From contig NZ_BEGX01000128.1 in NCBI RefSeq assembly GCF_002583555.1, positions 47,939 to 111,938 on the forward strand: a stretch of DNA of 64,000 nt. The letters run 5' to 3'. Both the position numbers and the translations under genes were made by a program. Below are positions 45,305 through 53,382 of the stretch, piece by piece. The first letter of the stretch is position 1, and each line of letters begins with the position of its first letter. Under the pieces are notes generated by a model. The model was given only the letters and a program-made list of their open reading frames with translations. It had not been told where the DNA came from and made no database searches. Origin of the DNA: Pseudonocardia sp. N23 (GTDB lineage: Bacteria; Actinomycetota; Actinomycetes; Mycobacteriales; Pseudonocardiaceae).

Positions 45305-46768
45305 TCACTCGGTCGGGCGACGCCCGGGGAGCCGCAGGACCAGCAGCGCACCGCCCTCGGGGGCGCGCTGCGCCCACACCGCGCCACCGTGCCGCCCGGC
45401 TACCTGCCGCACGATCGCCAGGCCCAGCCCCGATCCGGGCATGGTGCGGGCCTGGTCGGCGCGGTAGAAGCGGTCGAACACGTGCGGCAGGTCCTCGTCG
45501 GCGATGCCGGGGCCCTGGTCGGCCACCTCGAGGACCACGGTCCACTCGTCGAGCACCTTCGCCTCGACGCGGACGCGCCCGTCCGGCGGGCTCCACTTCG
45601 CGGCGTTGTCGAGCAGGTTGAGCACGGCACGCTCGAGCGCGGTCGAGTCGCCGACGAGCGTCCACGGCACGAGGTGCACCTCGAACTCGATGTCCCCGGC
45701 CCGGCGGCGGGCCCGTTCCAGCGCGCGGTCGACGACGTCGGTCAGCTCGACGGGTTCGGCCATCATCCGGGGCGCGTCGTCGCGGGCCAGCTCGACGAGG
45801 TCGCCGACCAGCTGGGACAGCTCCTCGACCTGCGCGCGGACGTCGTCGAGGATCTCGGCGCGGTCGGACTCGGGCAGCAACGGGGCGCCCGGCCGGTCGG
45901 CGGCCGCGAGCAGTTCGAGGTTGGTGCGCAACGAGGTCAGGGGTGTCCGCAGCTCGTGGCCGGCGTCGGCGACGAGCCTGCGTTGCTGTTCCTGGGAGGC
46001 CGCGAGGCCGCCGAGCATCTCGTTGAAGCTGTGGGTGAGGCGGGCGAGCTCGTCGGAACCGGAGACGGGGATCGGGTCGAGCTGCCCGGTCGTCGCGATG
46101 CGTTCGGTGGCGGTGGTGAGCCGCTGCACGGGCCGCAGACCGGCGCGGGCCACGGCGACCCCGGCGATCGCGGCGAGGGCCACACCGATGCCGCCGATGA
46201 TCGGCAACGCGACGCCGAGCTTGGTGAGGACCTCCTGCGTCGGCGCGAGCCGTTGCCCGATGACCAGGGCCCGTCCCTCGCCGGCCTGCACCGCGACGAC
46301 GCGGTAGGCGCCGTCGGCGGACCCGGCGGTGCGCACGGAGTAGTCCTGCGTGCCGCGGGCGACGGAGACCTCCTCGTCACCGAGCGGGGGTGCCGACGCG
46401 GGACCCTCTGCCGACAACGCGCGCGGCGGGCCGGTGGGCCCGGCCTGGAGCAGGGCGATGCGGATGTCGGCGGCGCCGAGCACCTCCGGCGGGATGCCGG
46501 CCAGCGACGCGGGATCGGACAGCTCGCTCTGCGCAGCCGCCGAGGCGCGCTGCAGGAGGTTGTCGTCGAGGGTGGCGAGGATGTTGGCGCGCACGATGAC
46601 GAACGCCGCGACGGACACCAGGACGACGGCCACGGCGGCGACGAGCGCGGCGAGGATCCCGATGCGCGCACGCAGCGAGATGTGTCGGAGCGCCGGCAGC
46701 CGGGAGCGCACCGACTCAGCATTCCTGGCGGCCGGGGCGACCCTGTCGGTGACCCCGGCGCGGCTCAC
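45305..46768 (-). CDS. mprB: sensor histidine kinase MprB
   Basis: 487 residues. TM1 (ILAALVAAVAVVLVSVAAFV), extracytoplasmic sensor (about 65-180), TM2 (LPIIGGIGVALAAIAGVAVA), HAMP (VARAGLRPVQRLTTATERIA), HisKA with ADAGHELRTPLTSLRTN (phospho-His), and HATPase with NLLDNAAKWSP, VADQGPGIADEDL and GSGLGLAIVRQV. Senses envelope stress in mycobacteria, antagonised by PepD and DnaK interactions. Overlaps mprA by 4 bp, so the two are coupled. Confidence 0.94.
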   Translation of the reverse strand: MSRAGVTDRVAPAARNAESVRSRLPALRHISLRARIGILAALVAAVAVVLVSVAAFVIVRANILATLDDNLLQRASAAAQSELSDPASLAGIPPEVLGAADIRIALLQAGPTGPPRALSAEGPASAPPLGDEEVSVARGTQDYSVRTAGSADGAYRVVAVQAGEGRALVIGQRLAPTQEVLTKLGVALPIIGGIGVALAAIAGVAVARAGLRPVQRLTTATERIATTGQLDPIPVSGSDELARLTHSFNEMLGGLAASQEQQRRLVADAGHELRTPLTSLRTNLELLAAADRPGAPLLPESDRAEILDDVRAQVEELSQLVGDLVELARDDAPRMMAEPVELTDVVDRALERARRRAGDIEFEVHLVPWTLVGDSTALERAVLNLLDNAAKWSPPDGRVRVEAKVLDEWTVVLEVADQGPGIADEDLPHVFDRFYRADQARTMPGSGLGLAIVRQVAGRHGGAVWAQRAPEGGALLVLRLPGRRPTE

Positions 46769-47466
46769 GGCGGCGACTCGCGCAGGACGTACCCGACGCC
46801 GCGGACCGTGTGGATGAGGCGTGCCTCGCCGTCGGCCTCGGTCTTGCGACGCAGATATCCGATGTAGACCTCGAGGGCGTTGCCGGTCGTCGGGAAGTCG
46901 TAGCCCCAGACCTGTTCGAGGATCTGCGCGCGGGTGAGCACCCGGCGCGGGTGCGCGATCAGCAGCTCCAGCAGCGAGAACTCGGTGCGGGTCAGGCTGA
47001 TCCGGCGTTCGCCACGGCGGACGTCACGGGTATCGGGGTCGAGTGAGAGGTCGGCGAACTCCAACGGCTTGCTCGCCCCCGCCGCCGCGGCGGCGATCTC
47101 GTCGGGGGTGCGCCGCCGCAGGAGCGCGCGCAGCCGCGCCAGCAGCTCCTCGAGGGCGAACGGCTTGGGCAGGTAGTCGTCGGCGCCCGCGTCGAGGCCG
47201 GCGACCCGGTCGGACACGGCGTCGCGGGCGGTGAGCACGAGGACCGGCAGGTCGTCGCCCGCGGCGCGCATGCGTCGGCACACCTCGAGACCGTCGAGGC
47301 GAGGCATCATCACGTCGAGGACCATCGCGTCGGGACGCGACGTCTCCAGCGCGTCGAGTGCGGCCTGGCCGTCGCCGGCGAGCTCGACGGTGTAGCCGTT
47401 GAACGCCAGCGAGCGCCGCAACGACTCGCGGACCGCCCGGTCGTCGTCCACGACGAGGATTCGCAT
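46765..47466 (-). CDS. mprA: response regulator MprA
   Basis: 233 residues, OmpR/PhoB family. Receiver domain with acidic pocket VVDDDRAV, phospho-acceptor AMVLDVMMPRLDGLEV, Thr in VLTARD and Lys in YLPKPF; C-terminal winged helix with SLTRTEFSLLELLIAHPRRV and the RKTEADGEARLIHTVRGVGY wing. First gene of mprA-mprB; pepD follows 96 bp downstream of mprB. The two direct repeats upstream indicate autoregulation. Confidence 0.96.
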   Translation of the reverse strand: MRILVVDDDRAVRESLRRSLAFNGYTVELAGDGQAALDALETSRPDAMVLDVMMPRLDGLEVCRRMRAAGDDLPVLVLTARDAVSDRVAGLDAGADDYLPKPFALEELLARLRALLRRRTPDEIAAAAAGASKPLEFADLSLDPDTRDVRRGERRISLTRTEFSLLELLIAHPRRVLTRAQILEQVWGYDFPTTGNALEVYIGYLRRKTEADGEARLIHTVRGVGYVLRESPP

Positions 47467-47472
47467 GTGCCC

Positions 47473-47507
47473 AGTCTGTCCCCGACGTCTGAGAGGCGCC
47501 TGAGAGG
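47473..47507 (-). promoter_or_regulatory. mprA promoter with two-repeat MprA box
   Basis: Two perfect 8-bp direct repeats, CTGAGAGG at 47489-47496 and 47500-47507, are separated by 3 bp, exactly the layout described for mycobacterial MprA boxes (two 8-bp repeats, 3-bp spacer). A minus-strand CAGACT (47478-47473) lies 6 bp before the mprA ATG and would be the -10, with the box overlying the -35 region. This is the arrangement of a directly activated, autoregulated promoter. Confidence 0.7.
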
Positions 47508-47530
47508 CCGCTGTGCGCTGGTCCTCGTAT

Positions 47531-48430
47531 TCAGTCCTCGTCCTCGCGCAGGAAGGAGGCGTCCTCGCGCAGGAAGGAGGCGAGGTACGAGGCGGCCATG
47601 TCGTCGTCGGCGTGCCCGGCGTCGCAGACGCGGCGGAGCCGGTCGCGGGCGGCGGCGGCGACGTCGAGGCGGACCCCGGCGGCGGCCCCGGCGTCGACGA
47701 TCAGCCCGCAGTCCTTGGCGGCGTTGGCAGCGGAGAAGGCGGGCGTCCAGTCCTCGTCGAGGATCGCCGTGGACTTGACCCGCAGGTAGGGCAGGTCGAG
47801 CGGGCCACCCTCGATCGCGCCGAGGAACACCGCCGGGTCCACCCCCAGGCCCTTCGCGAGCGCCATGGTCTCGCCGGTGGCCGCGGTCACCGCCATCACC
47901 CAGCTGTTGGCGACCAGCTTGAACCGGCTCGCGGCCGCGTCGGCGCCGTCCTCACCGAGCCACACCGTCTCGCGGCCGACCGCGTCGAACACCGGCGCCA
48001 CCCGCTCGCGGACGTCGGCCGGGCCGGCCGCGAAGACCTGCAGCTGCCCGCTCTCCGCGGGCGCGCGGGTCCCGAGGACGGGTGCGTCGACGAACACGAG
48101 CCCGTGGGTGCGGGCCAGCGCGGCGAGATCCGCGAGCGGGGCGACGCCGACCGTCGTCATCTGCGCCCACACCTGGCCCCGGGCGAGCCCGGGTGCCGCG
48201 CGCTCCATGACGGCCAGCACGTCGCCGGCATCACCGAGCATCGTGACGACGACGTCCGCGCCGCGTACGGCGTCGGCCGGGTCGTCGACCCCGTGGGCGC
48301 CGGCGTCGACGAGTGGTGCCGCCTTCGAGGCGGTACGGTTCCAGACCCGCAGGTCGAGTCCGGCGGCGAGCATGTTGTGCCCCATGCCCGCGCCCATGAT
48401 CCCGGTGCCCAGCAACGCCACTGTCGTCAT
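47531..48430 (-). CDS. NAD(P)-dependent beta-hydroxyacid dehydrogenase-like
   Basis: 299 residues. Rossmann motif VALLGTGIMGAGMGHNM, substrate segment DAPVLGTRAPAESGQL and catalytic lysine region FKLVANSWVMA fit the 3-hydroxyisobutyrate dehydrogenase/glyoxylate reductase family. The C-terminus ends with a duplicated SFLREDA heptapeptide produced by a perfect 21-bp tandem duplication (47540-47560 and 47561-47581). ATG with TAGCCT 7 bp upstream. Natural substrate unknown. Confidence 0.9.
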   Translation of the reverse strand: MTTVALLGTGIMGAGMGHNMLAAGLDLRVWNRTASKAAPLVDAGAHGVDDPADAVRGADVVVTMLGDAGDVLAVMERAAPGLARGQVWAQMTTVGVAPLADLAALARTHGLVFVDAPVLGTRAPAESGQLQVFAAGPADVRERVAPVFDAVGRETVWLGEDGADAAASRFKLVANSWVMAVTAATGETMALAKGLGVDPAVFLGAIEGGPLDLPYLRVKSTAILDEDWTPAFSAANAAKDCGLIVDAGAAAGVRLDVAAAARDRLRRVCDAGHADDDMAASYLASFLREDASFLREDED

Positions 48431-48437
48431 GGCGCCG

Positions 48438-48443
48438 AGGCTA
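48438..48443 (-). promoter_or_regulatory. leaderless -10 hexamer of the hydroxyacid dehydrogenase gene
   Basis: TAGCCT on the minus strand seven bases before the ATG at 48430. Confidence 0.4.
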
Positions 48444-48569
48444 GTCGTGCCCTCCGGGCGCGGCCCGGCACCCGGATCGCGAGGTCATCCCCCGGTTGTC
48501 ACTCGACGTGTGACGGATCGGGCGCCGGCCGCCGCGCGCGACCGGTTCCCGGCAGGTGATGATCGTCGG

Positions 48570-49712
48570 GTGTTCGCCGTGCTGTCGCTGGTCCTGCTGC
48601 TCGTGACGCACCTCTATCTGTACAAGCGCGCGGTGCACGACGTGTTCGTCGCCAGGCGGGCCCGGCGCGCCGGAGCGGCGGTGGTCGTCGTGCTCGGGCT
48701 CGTCGCCGCGGCCGCGTTCACCACACAGCGGATGCTGCCGCCCGACACCGCCCGGCCGCTCGCGCTCACCGGCTACCTGTGGCTGGCCGTCGCGCTCTAC
48801 TCGTCGCTGCTGCTGCTCGTCGGTGAGCTGGTCCGGCTCGGGCTGCGCGCGGTCGGCCGCTCCGCCGACCCCGAGCGGCGACGATTCCTGTCGCGGGTGG
48901 TCGCCGGGACCGCCGTCGTCGCCGCGGCCGGCACCGTCACCTACGGCGCGGTCGCCGCCCGCCACATCCGCGTCGAGCGCCGCGAGGTACTGCTCGACCG
49001 CCTCGCCCCCGCCTTCGACGGCTGGACCGTCGCCGCGATCAGCGACATCCACCTCGGGCCGCTGGTGAACCGGGCCGACCTCGCCGGGTTCGTCGCGACG
49101 ATCAACGACGCCGCGCCCGACGCCGTCGCCGTCGTCGGCGACCTCGTCGACGGCGACGTCGCGACACTCGGCCCGTACGCGGAACCGCTGCGCGACCTGC
49201 GCGCGCCCGCCTACTTCGTCACCGGCAACCACGAGTACTACTCCGGTGCGGCGCAATGGGTCGAGCACCTGCCGACGCTCGGCGTCCGGGTGCTGCGCAA
49301 CGAACGCGTGACGATGCGACGCGGCGACGCCGTCCTGCACCTCGCGGGCTGCGACGACCGCACCGCCGCCCGCTCCGGCGTCCCCGGCCACGGCTTCGAC
49401 CTGGACGCAGCGCTGGCGGGCCGCGGCCCCGACGAGCCCGTCGTGCTGCTCACCCACCAGCCCGTCATGGTCGACGAGGCCTCCCGCGCCGACGTCGACC
49501 TGCAGATCTCCGGGCACACCCACGGCGGCCAGCTCTGGCCGCTGACGACCGTCGCGCTCGTCGATCAACCCGTCCTCGCCGGCCTCACCCGCATCGGCGG
49601 GACCTGGCTCTACGTCACCCGCGGCGTCGGGTTCTGGGGGCCGCCGGTGCGTGTCGGGTCGCCGCCGGAGATCACGTTGCTGACGTTGCGGGCCCGGGCT
49701 GTGGCACCGTGA
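48570..49712 (+). CDS. membrane-anchored metallophosphoesterase (YkuE/YaeI-like)
   Basis: About 380 residues. Four N-terminal hydrophobic helices (VFAVLSLVLLLVTHLYLYKR, AAVVVVLGLVAAAAFTTQ, PLALTGYLWLAVALYSSLLL and AGTAVVAAAGTVTYGAVA) precede a calcineurin-like domain with motifs SDIHLGP, VVGDLVDG, GNHEYYSG, THQP and SGHTHGGQLWP. Such enzymes hydrolyse phosphodiesters such as UDP-diacylglucosamine-like lipids at the membrane. The GTG at 48570 begins the first helix; an in-frame GTG at 48510 would add 20 residues. Followed 5 bp later by the SGNH gene. Confidence 0.9.
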   Translation: MFAVLSLVLLLVTHLYLYKRAVHDVFVARRARRAGAAVVVVLGLVAAAAFTTQRMLPPDTARPLALTGYLWLAVALYSSLLLLVGELVRLGLRAVGRSADPERRRFLSRVVAGTAVVAAAGTVTYGAVAARHIRVERREVLLDRLAPAFDGWTVAAISDIHLGPLVNRADLAGFVATINDAAPDAVAVVGDLVDGDVATLGPYAEPLRDLRAPAYFVTGNHEYYSGAAQWVEHLPTLGVRVLRNERVTMRRGDAVLHLAGCDDRTAARSGVPGHGFDLDAALAGRGPDEPVVLLTHQPVMVDEASRADVDLQISGHTHGGQLWPLTTVALVDQPVLAGLTRIGGTWLYVTRGVGFWGPPVRVGSPPEITLLTLRARAVAP

Positions 49713-49716
49713 CAGG

Positions 49717-50415
49717 GTGGCGCTGCAGGAGTTCGAGTACGACAACCTGACCGGCCGACCGCCCGGCAGGCTCGTGTCCGTCGCCTCCCGGATCCTGCCG
49801 GGAGTGCGCGAGGTCCAGGACCAGACCGTCCCGTTCGCGCTGGCGTGGCAGCAGCACAACCGCGCCGCGATCGCCGCCGACGGCCCGCTGTGGGTGGCGC
49901 TCGGCGACTCCATGACCGTCGGCCTCGGCGCGCCGAGCCACGACCGCGGCTGGGTCGGGCAGGTCGCCGCCACCCTGCCGATGCGTGTGGTCAACCTCGC
50001 GATGAGCGGTGCTCGCGTCCCCGACGTCCTCGAACGCCAGATCCCGGCCCTGCGCTCGCTCGGCGAGGCCGCGCTCGTGACGTTGATGATCGGCTCAAAC
50101 GACCTCATGAACCGCGAGCACCGGCTCCGGCTCCCCGACGGCATGCGCAGGCTCCTCGACGCCCTGCCTGCCGGGTCCGTCGTCTCCGACCAGCCGGGGA
50201 ACTCGCCCGCTGCGCTCGGGGTCAACACGCTGATCGCCGACGCCGTCCGCGACCGCGGCCTCGTCCTCGCCGACATGCGCGGCCCCCGCACCGCGTCCTG
50301 GCGCGGCCGGCTCGCCGCCGACCACTTCCACCCCAACGAGGCCGGCTACGCGGCGATCGCCGCCGTGTTCGGCGACGCGATCGATCAGTCCCTCCGGGGG
50401 TCGCGCGAGTTGTAG
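49717..50415 (+). CDS. SGNH/GDSL-family hydrolase
   Basis: 232 residues. Block I LWVALGDSMTVGLGA (nucleophile Ser), block III MIGSNDLMN and block V DHFHPNEAGYAAI (Asp and His) form the catalytic set. No signal peptide is seen, so it is probably cytosolic. Substrate (ester, acyl or carbohydrate) cannot be inferred. 5 bp downstream of the metallophosphoesterase gene; its 3' end overlaps the convergent HxlR remnant by 31 bp. Confidence 0.9.
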   Translation: MALQEFEYDNLTGRPPGRLVSVASRILPGVREVQDQTVPFALAWQQHNRAAIAADGPLWVALGDSMTVGLGAPSHDRGWVGQVAATLPMRVVNLAMSGARVPDVLERQIPALRSLGEAALVTLMIGSNDLMNREHRLRLPDGMRRLLDALPAGSVVSDQPGNSPAALGVNTLIADAVRDRGLVLADMRGPRTASWRGRLAADHFHPNEAGYAAIAAVFGDAIDQSLRGSREL

Positions 50416-50791
50416 GCGTCCTGGCTGCGCTCGATCTCCGCATCGTGCTCGACCGCCCACTCCGCCAGCGTCACGGCCGGGCCGATCAGGGTGCGTCCCA
50501 TGGACGTCAGCTCGTACTCCACCCGCGGCCGCACCTCCGCATGGACGGTGCGCTCGACGAGCCCGTCCCGCTCCAGATGACGTAGCGTCAACCTCAACAT
50601 CCGTTGTGACACACCGGGAACACGCTGCAGCAGCTCGGTGAACCGCATGCGCTCGCCGTGCAGGGTTGGCGACCACGAGCAGGGTCCACTTGTCGCCGAT
50701 GCGATCGAGGATCCGGCGGAACGCGCGGCCGCCGTCGCCACCGACCAGGCAGGTCGTACTCGCCGTACGCCGCGACGGTGCTCCGGGCCAC
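50385..50791 (-). pseudogene. HxlR-family regulator, broken by two frameshifts
   Basis: Reading minus strand, three frames hold consecutive parts of one HxlR protein: ARSTVAAYGEYDLP from the GTG at 50791, then FRRILDRIGDKWTLLVVAN in another frame, then LHGERMRFTELLQRVPGVSQ to the end with LRHLERDGLVERTVHAEVRP. The second break is one extra C in AACCCTGCAC where AACCTGCAC gives VVANLHGERMR. Likely an inactivated repressor of the divergent EamA gene, which is also broken. Confidence 0.75.
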
Positions 50792-51590
50792 TCGGCAACG
50801 CGCTCATGGACGCCGGCTGGTCCCCCGCAGCCGTCACGTCCGCGCGCATCCTCGCCGCCGTGCTGCTGCTCCCCGTCGCCGCCATCCGTCCGGACGCCCT
50901 GCGCTTCCGCCGCCGCGACCTGCCATTGCTGCTGTCCTACAGCCTCCTCGGCGTCGCCGGGGTGCAGCTGCTGTTCCTCATCGCCGTCGCCCGGGTGTCG
51001 GTCGACGGCGCGATGGTGCTCCTCGACCTCGCGTCCGCCCTCGTCGCGCTCTGGGTGCGCGTCGTGCGCCACGCCCAGCTCCCCCGCGCCGCGTGGCTCG
51101 GCATCGGACTCGCCGTCGCGGGCCTCGCCGTCGTCGCGCAGGTGTGGCAGGGCACTCGGCTCGACCTGCTCGGCGTCGCCGCCGGCCTCGGATCGGCAGC
51201 CTGTTCCGCCGCGTACTTCCTGGTCGGCGAACACGCCGCCCACCGGCAGGACCCGCGGCGTCACCGCCGCCGGACTCGCCGTCGGCCCGCCATGGACGCC
51301 ACCCCTGCGGACTCTCGACGCCCCCACGACGCTCGCGGGCACACCCGTCCCCACCTGGGTCGTGCTCCTCGCCCTCACCGTGCTCGCCACCGTCCTGCCC
51401 TACCTCGCCGGCCTGCATCCGCGGCGCGGCCTGCCGCCGGCCCCCGCTAGCGTCCTCACCGTCGTCGCCGCCGCACTCGCGTGAGTACTGCTGGGCCAGA
51501 CCCTCGGCGCCGCCCAGCTCCTCGGCGCCGCCACCCTGCTCCTCGGGCTGCGTTGGTGCAGTCGACGACGCCAACCGGATCACCGTCGAA
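50786..51590 (+). pseudogene. EamA/DMT-family transporter remnant
   Basis: Begins abruptly at LGNALMDAGWSPAAVTSARI without the first helix, continues through LLLSYSLLGVAGVQLLFLIA and GIGLAVAGLAVVAQVW, shifts frame near 51230-51260, resumes TWVVLLALTVLATVLPYLAG, then hits TGA at 51482-51484 followed in frame by VLLGQTLGAAQLLGAATLLL. That stop replaces the usual Trp or similar residue of the EamA helix. Missing 5' end, a frameshift and a nonsense codon make it a clear pseudogene. Confidence 0.75.
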
Positions 51591-51622
51591 CCCGCCCACA
51601 GCACCGGGTAGGCTTTCTGCAC

Positions 51623-51660
51623 GCCCTCGTAGCTCAGGGGATAGAGCACCGCTCTCCTAA
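51623..51660 (+). tRNA. 5' half of tRNA-Arg (anticodon CCT), truncated at the anticodon loop
   Basis: Acceptor GCCCTCG, D arm GCTC-AGGGGATA-GAGC, and anticodon arm CCGCT-CTCCTAA with CCT anticodon match actinobacterial tRNA-Arg(CCT). The sequence stops matching exactly after the 7-nt loop: the expected AGCGG stem, T arm and acceptor 3' strand are absent, replaced by CGCGAACCAG. This is the left junction of the integrative element. The half gene cannot give a functional tRNA unless the 3' half is supplied in trans or elsewhere. Confidence 0.8.
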
Positions 51661-51899
51661 CGCGAACCAGGCATGATCACTGCCTGCGCGTCGACCTCGA
51701 CGACCATGATCACCAGGTCACTTGGTAGCCGCTCGTGCCACCTAGTGTCGGGCCGTTCTGCCCGTCATGTGCCCCAAATGTGCCCCGCCTGGACGGACGC
51801 ACCCCGTTGGCACGCCGCAGGTAACAATCGGTCATATGGGAGCGAAGGAAGATCAGCACCGTCGACCGCCAAAGGGTCGGCACGTACGCGAGGAAGCTG
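51661..51899. other. element left end, no gene
   Basis: Contains a hairpin CAGGCA-TGATCAC-TGCCTG at 51668-51686 directly after the tRNA scar, and later a TGTGCCCCAAATGTGCCCCG stretch of the kind often seen at AICE ends. No coding potential with credible codon usage was found. Confidence 0.55.
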
Positions 51900-52856
51900 A
51901 TGTTCTGGTTCGCGCTGGTCTGTGGATGGGTCCTCACCGCAGCAGTCATCGCCCTGGTCTGGATCAACGTCCGGCGTGAAGGACGCCTCGGTGTCGGCGT
52001 CGCGGTCGGAGCAATCGGCGGTGTGCTCTGGCCCGTGACTCTCTGGGTCGCCGTTGGTGCGTTGCTCCTCAACCGAGCGACCAACAGGCGGAGGTCCTCG
52101 ACGGTGTCGACTGTCGCGCAGACCAAGGCACAGGTCGACGAAGCGGAGGCGTTCGCCAAGCAAGCTGAGATCGAGGGGATGCCGACCTCAGCCGCCTACT
52201 GGCGCGCGGAGGTGCAGCGACTCAGCGCGCAGAGCCTTGCTACGGCTTCACCTCGCCCCGGCTCGACCGGCGTGGTCGTTCTTGGGAGCGCCGTCGCGGC
52301 GCTTGCGACCCTCGGAGCCCTATTCGTTGCGGCGCCGACATCTGCCTCTACCACACCAAAGAGCCCATCCCCTGCCGCATCGAGCGCGGAGCGGCCGACC
52401 GGATCAAGCACGACCTCCGACCAGAAACTTACCCCACTCGGCAACGTCCCAAAGAAGTTCGGCGAGACGGCCAGCTATGGAGTTGTCGGCGACCACTCGC
52501 CGCTGGACTTTATTGTCAGTGAACCGCGGGCAGCAAAATGCAACTCCTTCGCTTCGCAGCCTGCGAACGGAAAGTTCGTCGAGCTGCCGATCGTCGCCAC
52601 AACGCACGACGATCCAGAAAAGCGTCTCACCTTTGTCCCTTTCGGGGCTGGCTGGGAGTTCGTTGGCTCTGACGGGCGCTCAGTTAAGGCATCGACCACA
52701 GCGGCGGCTAGCTGTTCGTACGACGCACCGTCGACCCTCGGGCCCAACCGAGTGTACGAGTTCCGGGTCGTCGTGGACGTCCCCGAGCAAGACGGGGCGC
52801 TGATCTATCGGGCGGTCGCCACTACCGCGGGATGGGAATGGGCGCTGACGAACTGA
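51900..52856 (+). CDS. membrane-anchored protein of unknown function, cargo gene
   Basis: 318 residues. Two N-terminal helices (MFWFALVCGWVLTAAVIALV and GVAVGAIGGVLWPVTLWVAV), a cytoplasmic helical stretch of about 65 residues, a third helix (GVVVLGSAVAALATLGALFV), a Ser/Thr/Pro linker and a C-terminal beta-rich domain (about 180-318) with two Cys, resembling DUF4352-type extracellular Ig-like domains in length and pattern only. ATG 51900 with GAGGAAG 5-11 bp upstream. First gene of the element. Confidence 0.7.
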   Translation: MFWFALVCGWVLTAAVIALVWINVRREGRLGVGVAVGAIGGVLWPVTLWVAVGALLLNRATNRRRSSTVSTVAQTKAQVDEAEAFAKQAEIEGMPTSAAYWRAEVQRLSAQSLATASPRPGSTGVVVLGSAVAALATLGALFVAAPTSASTTPKSPSPAASSAERPTGSSTTSDQKLTPLGNVPKKFGETASYGVVGDHSPLDFIVSEPRAAKCNSFASQPANGKFVELPIVATTHDDPEKRLTFVPFGAGWEFVGSDGRSVKASTTAAASCSYDAPSTLGPNRVYEFRVVVDVPEQDGALIYRAVATTAGWEWALTN

Positions 52857-53382
52857 AGCCGGGAACCCCAGTTCGACGTCTATGCAGAGGGTCGCTCCCA
52901 CCCTGAGCTGAGCTCTGACCCAAGCGGCCGGCGCGACGTGAACCGGGGTGACCCCGATTAGCCGGGCGCTATTTGCACAACGGGCCACCGCGCCCGTCTC
53001 TGCGCTGGGAACTGTGCGGCATCCGCCGACCGGCACGCCGAAGCGCATCGACATGCGGCCGAGCACTCGACCCCCAGGCACTTCCGGCGGCTCGCTCACG
53101 TCTTAGAGACCCGCGTGACCACGCCCCCCGGCGTCCGCGAGTGTCCGGCACCGTGTCTACTCGCCCGCCGCGGTTGTCGCTCAGCTAGTCACTCAGGGCT
53201 GTCCGCCAACGATCGCCCACAGCCATGCCCTTTCGGCGCGCAGGAGCCTTCCGAACCACGCTCATCAACCTGCCGCATCGTGTCGATGGCGCGGGCCACG
53301 CCAGCCCCGAATGGGGTGGACATTCGATACAGAGGGCACCTGTTATCAGCGCAAAACGCAGGCGCAGGAGTACGCTCGGCGG
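52857..53382. other. 526-bp stretch without a recognisable gene
   Basis: Both strands show only short, unrelated frames. Base composition changes from host-like to lower GC along it. It may carry the promoter of the downstream UDG-like gene or remnants of decayed cargo. Confidence 0.5.

Noticed and set aside
51623..51900. Group I intron splitting the tRNA-Arg(CCT) anticodon loop
   Set aside because: Group I introns are known in this tRNA in other bacteria, but no 3' tRNA half or catalytic core-like sequence appears in the following several hundred bases, and an integrative element begins instead.
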